From Theobroma cacao (taxonomy: Eukaryota; Streptophyta; Magnoliopsida; Malvales; Malvaceae), in assembly GCF_000208745.1 (NCBI RefSeq), contig NC_030858.1, positions 26,438,803-26,502,802 on the forward strand: a stretch of 64,000 nt of DNA, read 5' to 3'. The first letter of the stretch is position 1, and the number at the start of each line of letters is the position of its first letter. The translations under genes were made by a program, and so were the position numbers. The notes beneath the pieces are model-generated. The model had not been told where the DNA came from. It did not search any database and worked only from the letters and a program-made list of their open reading frames with translations. Positions 57,891 through 64,000 of this stretch are shown in pieces.

Positions 57891-60800
57891 CCTCATTTAC
57901 CTCCAATTCAACTCGATTACTTCACTTATGTCTATTATTATCCTTTAAAATCATATCAACAGTAACTTTCATAATTATGATCTCTTATATCGAGACACCA
58001 AATATGCTTCTATTACTATCATTAAACTTAAACCATAACTCCATCTCAATCATACCAATTTCGATCGCATTTTATACTTATTTATGTATACCAATCTCTA
58101 TCTTATTACTTCATTCCATATCAAACTTCTCAACTTTCATTCATTCATTCCATCCTCATACAATATTGTGTAGTTTACAATATCATTAACATGCCATACT
58201 CATTCTCATACATATCTTCAACATTAGGGAAGATTAATGGCTTCAATTATTTCCACATACTTCATGTTTACCTTGCATTTAGGAAATTTCAATCTTCTTA
58301 ATCCTATTAGTCCATCTCATATGGCTTAATCGCACTATGGATTACATTCCCTTAACTATTTTCCCAAAATTCCTTAGGTCGTCGTAAATCGACTTCTGAT
58401 AAGATTCTTGATCGTTACATTATCTATACAACTCATCAAATAGATTGAGTTCAAATCTCGAACCACTAAAACCATTCTTCATTTTAGTTGAGTACATCAC
58501 TAACTCCACACACATGTATACACGCACATTTAAATGTCCATATTCCTCATTATGTATACGGGTCTCTGTTTTCAAATACCTTCAGACTAATTTCTCTTTG
58601 TTCATTCCCATCCATAACCTAGATTCAACAGAATAATCTTCATAATTCATACAAATTCTCATCATGCCTGTGCATAGTTCCACATCATTTACATACTTAT
58701 ACTCTCTTCTTATCATTTCCAATTATATGCTTAAGTTTCCTTGTACTATATATCATTGCATCACAATGTCATCTCCATTGAATTATAATCTATTATGCGT
58801 GTATGCTTTATAATCCCATTGATACCTCAAAGATTTATCTTAACTTGATCATTGTATTTTATGCAATACCATAATTCATAAAAGTCATCCTTTTTCCTCG
58901 ATTATCCTTCATGCCTCTACATTACCTTGTATCCTTCTTGCATTCCGATATTGATTTGTCACTTAAAACTCAGACTCATTTGAATCATGTATGCCTCAAG
59001 CATTTTTGAATTCCAATTTTCATAATATATTAGGAAAGTTTCATTATCTAACTTCATTATCAAGGTCAACTTCAATCATCTTTTGTTCCACGCTTTCATA
59101 CGAATATAACATCATTCTTCCTTAACCAATTTACAAATTGTACTTGAAATTACAAGACTTGAAACTAGATTCTCCTCAAGTATTTTTCAATATAAATACT
59201 AATATCACTCTCTGCTTACAGCTTCCTTTTTATAACCACATAACTTAGTGCTTGCTTTCACGAGATCCATGGCAGAACTTCTCTTGAATATTTCCTTGGG
59301 GAATCTATCTTAAACTTATGTCTCACAACATGTGATCACTTAACCCGTAACTTAGCCATTTATGTGGCATCCCCTTCGGGGTCCACTCCAAGGTATTGTT
59401 ATGTCTGGATCCCCATCACTTGACTTACTCGGAACCCCGCGCCTAAAGGCAGCACGACAGGCCTGTAAGACCTTCTCTCCAAGTTTCAAACCCCAGACCT
59501 TTTGCTTACCCCTCGCCCCTCGAAGGGAACGTCTTTAACCATTTCAGCTTTAACTCATTCATATCGATACCTTCCAAAACCTTAAAACTCTAGTTAACAA
59601 AACTTAGAATCAAGTTCAATGACTTTAGGTCAACTCGTAAGTTCAACTTCACATCTGTCTCATTTAATTCATGCATCCTAGACATTAAGTGTTCTTAGCA
59701 TCGTGGCACGGTGGCTGTTGGAGTTTACTTAATCAATGTTATTCATCTATATTTAAGGTTACTACACTAATCATTCTCAACCGTTGGGTTTTCCTCCAAG
59801 CTTACGTCACAATTTCCATAACCATTTATATCATCTTGTGTTTATCACATATAATAGGTAAAGTCGATATTTTCAAATTCATCTCATCCTATAACACTTG
59901 TCAACAATCAATAAATCCCACTTTAGAATACTCTTTCCATATTGTATAGTAACTTCACCATATAGTATCACAGCACTATGTTCTTCCATTCTACTATCGT
60001 GCATACTCCACAGAAATTAATTAAAAGATTTAAGTACCTTAACTAATGCTAATTCTATTTAATCATATCTTAAATACTCCAAACTTGTAAATTACAACTC
60101 CAAGTGTATGTCCATAGATTGGTAATCTTTATATATTTCATGATCATGAAAACTACAACTTACAAACTAGCTTTCGATCATATGCACACTATTAGAACAT
60201 TAATTTCAACATGTTTAATTCTCCTTTGGTGGTATGTTAAGATCATTCCCGGATACATTTTCGTATTAACATTGATATGCCTTTACCATAGCATTTAGTG
60301 CAAATTTGATGAAGGAATTGTCTTCAAATAACTCTTAAATACATAATTATCAAATTGTATACCACTAAATGTTAAGATCTTGACTTTATTTATCAATAAC
60401 CAATCATATTTATTAAGTGAATAGTTTACTTAGTTATTACACCTTGCCTTTGCGATCATAAGATCAAAATTGTCCTAAACTTAAGATGCATAAGTTCTCT
60501 CTCTTAGAGTATATCCAAACATCAACATTTTCTAAATTCCTTACTCTAGGGAGTTTTCCTTCAAGACTGATCATACGTATCATAGGCCACACTTTGAACC
60601 GAATAAACTTTTAAATTGATCTTTCAAGTAATTCGTATATCAGTCTCAATTATAAAACTTCATATGGCACTTATACTAGATTCGACATTTCCAAGTTATT
60701 TAACCTCAAGCTGTCAATTTCACATTTAGTCCTTTAATCCCTTGGTTCCCCCTACTATGCATAGCAAAGTTCAAGCTCATCCTTAGAGCAGATTTGTTTA

Positions 60801-61570
60801 CTAACTTCTTACTTCATGACCACACATCAATTATAGTAATCATTTATACTCACTCTCAAGTTAATTCACGTGCTTATATCCATGAACTATAATAGGTCCA
60901 ATCAATTCTTGAAATCTCACAATCGCTTAATTGAAATCAACACCAGTTCCCTCTAAGCTACTGTACCTATTCAACACATATTCACATATAAAATATTTCA
61001 AAATCCCAACACCACTTTTATATGGGCATAACAAGCTCAATTAACATAGTGTTCTTATCTTCATGCACATAAGTATGGGTTTACTCTTACCTCAATACTT
61101 AATTTATACACTCCAAGTGAATTATAACCATCACTATTCATTCTAATCAAAGTGCGCCCCTTATTACCATTATCACACGTGCTTCTTTATATTAACCCTA
61201 ATACAATCCATAGTCCCCAAATCTTTTTCCAATTGATAATCATGAGTTCAATTATAACTCCACCAAATAAATAAATTATCATGACCTATTAATCCAACTC
61301 CAAATTTCTCCATCCTTGATCGGAGGGATATATCATTTCATTAATCGTTCATTAGGAGCATTCGTTTTAAGATCTCTTTGACATTGGCTCGTGTCACGGG
61401 TGGCATCTTAAACCCGAACAACGGCCCTACTTATGACCTTTGCATGACATTAACAAGGAAGTGGATTATTGGGAACAGGAGTTCATATAGCTCCCTGTCT
61501 ATGACTTATGCTCCCATAAGATCTATAAGAAGAAACAGAACGAGTTTAAACAACTCCAAATTCTATATGC
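57891..61570 (-). other. Non-coding interior of the LARD
   Basis: About 3.7 kb in which I can find no gag, protease, RT, RNase H or integrase motif on either strand. The plus strand is strikingly poor in G (C well above G). Short plus-strand frames (57884-58189, 59689-59949, 61378-61611 and others) look random. A compact GC-rich island stands out at 59360-59545. Confidence 0.6.
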
Positions 61571-61709
61571 AGATGCACGTATTTTATTCTATCAAACCTA
61601 ACTTAACTTAACTTTACTTGGGCCACACTGACACTTTAGGTTTTAAAACAACTTTAAACCCAAAAGCTCTAATCTTTAAAACTAAAAGCTCTGATCTTTA
61701 AAACCAAAA
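61571..61709 (-). other. LARD leader homologous to the chromovirus leader
   Basis: On the minus strand it follows 4052-4180: 'gagcttttggttttaaagat' (with an extra repeat unit), 'cagtgtggccc', 'aagttaagttaggttt' and 'catatagaa'. This shows common descent with the autonomous element. Confidence 0.8.
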
Positions 61710-61721
61710 GCTCAGATACCA
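61710..61721 (-). other. Primer binding site (minus), Met-tRNA type
   Basis: On the minus strand it reads TGGTATCTGAGC, one mismatch from TGGTATCAGAGC, seven bases from the LTR end, the same spacing as in the autonomous element. Confidence 0.88.
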
Positions 61722-61728
61722 ATATAAT

Positions 61729-64000
61729 TGTCGCGACCCGGTACTCCCCTCGAGCCCGTGACAACAGTCGTGATGTCTCGATAGACATGCATTGCTTGGA
61801 ATGCCAACCGGAACCTCGTAAGGCTTTAATATCAATTTTCACACCTCCCCTGTGAGCAACAGTTGTTAAGTATCATATTTTGAGATACTATAAACTATTT
61901 CCAAATTAAAACAATAGATAAATAATTTTTTCTCACAAGGGCATTTTGGTCATTTTTCCTCAAAAATCTCAAAACCAGCCAAAAATGTAGTATGTGAGTA
62001 AAAACATATATTTCATAATCAAAAATAAGTTTAGATGTCTAAGACATTCCCTTAAAGTGAAACTATAACTATTTGAATATAATAAAAATATTCAATAAAA
62101 TATTCTATTTTCTTATAAAACAATATTTATAGAGTTCCCGGTAAATAATTTTTGTAGCGTAAACACTAAATAAATTCATACATACTGTAATATAAAGAAC
62201 CAAAGCATAAGATTTAATTTACAATGACAAGTGGGCCCACGAATGACTAAAAGTATCAAAAGCGATAAACCTACAATTTTTGAGAATGCAAATCTAACTG
62301 TAGCCCTCAACGAAATGAGCTATTTACCGACTATTCTGAGCTTGAAATGGGTGAAAATAAGGGTGATGAGATTATATAATCCCAGTGAGTAAACAAATAC
62401 CATCTAAAATATCTAAAACTGAGTAAATGGAGACAGATAAAATAGTTTAACATAAAAATGATTCACAGCATTTCGAATTCATTTTAATAATATAAAATAG
62501 ATTCATTTCACCCAAATAAACAATAAGGCTTATGATTTCTTGAAAAGTTTGGCTCGTGCCAAAATCATTCTCATACTTAGTTATCAGGGATACCTTGATC
62601 GAGGGTTATCCCAACCGAGTCCGCGAAGGCTGTTAAAAAGTTATGTACGCATAAATCATGTTTTTATTTTGAAAACATAGTCGTTCTTTGGTGTTGGCTG
62701 AGTTCACCCTCACGTGGTGGTTTGGCGTGAAGTGAACTCTAAAGTTTTAACCTCAGGAGTTATCCAACCGCACCTCTCATACTGAGGTATGAATATAATA
62801 GGGTTAGCGTGCCCCTCTAATAGGCTGGTCCATGGAACCCGTCCACTGCAGCGACCAATTTATAACCCACCAATTCAATAAAATTCAACAGCATGACATG
62901 GCAATTATTTTATTTTACAGCCTCACAAGGCAAATCAACAGTTCATACTTTTCCAGCACATTTACCACATTCAGCCACTCAGGCCCACATTATCATAAGC
63001 CATTCAATTCAAACCATAATTTACAACACAACAATTAGTCTCCAATTACTCCATTTTCAAAACCATCATTCAATTTCAAGACAATTTTATAAAATCATTT
63101 CATTTAATCACATTTTGTTTATAAAACATAAAGATTTACCATTTAAACTCATTTTCCATAAAATCACAAAATCGGATAAAAATCACTTTAGATAATTAAG
63201 ATGATAGTAAGGTTACTCACTATTTCGGGAGTCGAATTCCAAGTACTCCGATTCTTGATCCTCGGGTACTATCTCTTTACTTTTGTCAGAATGCTCACCA
63301 TTTAGACATAATGCACAATAAGCCATTTACTACATTTGTGCTAAATTGTTATGAAACTAATTTAGGCTTTATACTAATGCATGAAATGGGATGCGAAATA
63401 CTCGGGTAACTATCTAAATACGGTGTTCTACACAAATTCAATTGTGTACCTAAATAAAACGGTATTGGCCTAATTCGATCTATCACCCGATTAATTGACT
63501 AATACGTCCAATTCAACTCCAAATAATTCCATTTCTCTCCAATACTCCAAATCATCAAACACAAATTAAATAACTTGAAATATGGCAAAATCATCCTCAC
63601 ATTGTCTTTTGGAAAATTCAGCCATGGTGGGTGTATCAACACTATGATTTTTCCTACTTGATTTTCTCACCATAATTCATCATTTCCTAAGCAATTCACT
63701 TGAAATAAAATCAAATCCACCATCAATACTCTACAAGGAAGATTCGGCCAATGATGAACTCATGAGGAATATGTGAATTCAAGCTTAATTCTTNATTCAA
63801 CCAATGATGAACTCATGAGGAATATGTGAATTTCAAGCTTAATTCTTACACTTAACACCATAAACAACTAAAAACATCCATATATCTTAAAAATCTATCT
63901 AAATCATCATCAAATTCTCTCTCCTAGGGTTTGATCAGCAAGAGACCCATCATGATTTCATGTGATTCAACCATGAAAAATAAGAAAAAATGCTTAAAAA
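61729..64000 (-). repeat. 5' LTR of the LARD (cut by window end)
   Basis: On the minus strand its end reads ..CTCGAGGGGAGTACCGGGTC then GCGACA, matching the 3' LTR end of the autonomous element. It is co-linear with 54767-57050. The outer part lies beyond 64000. Confidence 0.88.
63733..63852. other. Assembly join with duplicated flank and single N
   Basis: A phrase of about 55 bp ('ccaatgatgaactcatgagg' to 'caagcttaattctt') occurs just before and again just after an N at 63794. The homologous LTR at about 56780-56825 has it once. This is most simply an unresolved overlap in the assembly. Confidence 0.85.

Larger units (their letters stand above)
54767..64000 (-). mobile_element. LARD-like non-autonomous gypsy element (runs off window)
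   Basis: On the minus strand: a 5' LTR (61729 to beyond 64000), a PBS of the Met-tRNA type, a leader, an interior of about 4 kb without recognisable genes, a short pol-end remnant, and a 3' LTR (54767-57753). LTR ends, PBS and leader closely follow the autonomous element at 930-12212, which would have to supply all enzymes. Large retrotransposon derivatives (LARDs) have just this build. The right end and the second target duplication are outside the window. Confidence 0.8.

Noticed and set aside
57884..58189. A 101-codon plus-strand frame in the LARD interior
   Set aside because: Low-complexity Ser/Ile/Leu peptide from C/T-rich DNA, antisense to the element, no motif. The same applies to 59689-59949, 60104-60298 and 61378-61611.

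Overview
This window is plant nuclear DNA made almost entirely of nested, mostly dead retrotransposons. I recognise no host gene, tRNA, rRNA or CRISPR array. Evidence for a plant: a Ty3/gypsy chromovirus with a C-terminal chromodomain and an initiator-Met-tRNA primer site, Ty1/copia pol fragments, a plant-type L1 LINE with zinc-binding and RNase H C-terminal domains, and a plant-restricted gag-like 'putative plant transposon' domain. It reads like an AT-rich eudicot pericentromeric or gene-desert region. My impression of Malvales-like repeats rests only on general resemblance. Short N runs (16484-16492, 31456, 63794) show it comes from a draft assembly.

Layout. (1) 1-12840: an LTR on the minus strand (1-929 and 12213-12840) is split by an almost intact Ty3/gypsy chromovirus, 930-12212, with 3.1-kb LTRs, PBS, a 1469-codon Gag-Pol frame, PPT and a 5-bp target duplication (AATGG). 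Its Pol is interrupted near the end by an 84-bp segment that looks like a newly made intron. (2) 12841-20456: decayed gypsy-type LTR pieces in both orientations. (3) 20457-28315: a Ty1/copia pol fragment split by a 7.2-kb L1 LINE on the minus strand (20529-27702), with a 13-bp target duplication and a poly(A) tail. (4) 28316-29690: a Tat/Athila-like LTR. (5) 29691-38974: a 5'-truncated, decayed chromovirus whose pol was hit twice by the same LTR family. This left two solo LTRs (30713-33214 and 33441-36242), each with its own target duplication. (6) 38975-44489: further LTR pieces, including an inverted copy of that solo-LTR family. (7) 44490-51354: copia gag and pol remnants, ending in a chain where two copia internal regions share one LTR. 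(8) 51365-54766: a non-autonomous gag-like element on the minus strand. It is cut at 54766 by (9) 54767-64000+, a LARD-like element on the minus strand with 3-kb LTRs, a PBS and a non-coding interior. Its LTR ends and leader match the autonomous element in (1).

How the parts relate: the autonomous chromovirus at 930-12212 is a plausible source of enzymes for the LARD at the right edge and for the LTR it jumped into. The rest records successive insertion, recombination to solo LTRs, and decay. The observations most worth checking are the intron-like insertion at 8595-8678, the patchwork divergence between the two LTRs of the young element, the clusters of 12-bp palindromes with unrelated sequences in several unrelated LTR families, the fast-changing minisatellites inside one LTR family, and the LTR-sharing copia chain.
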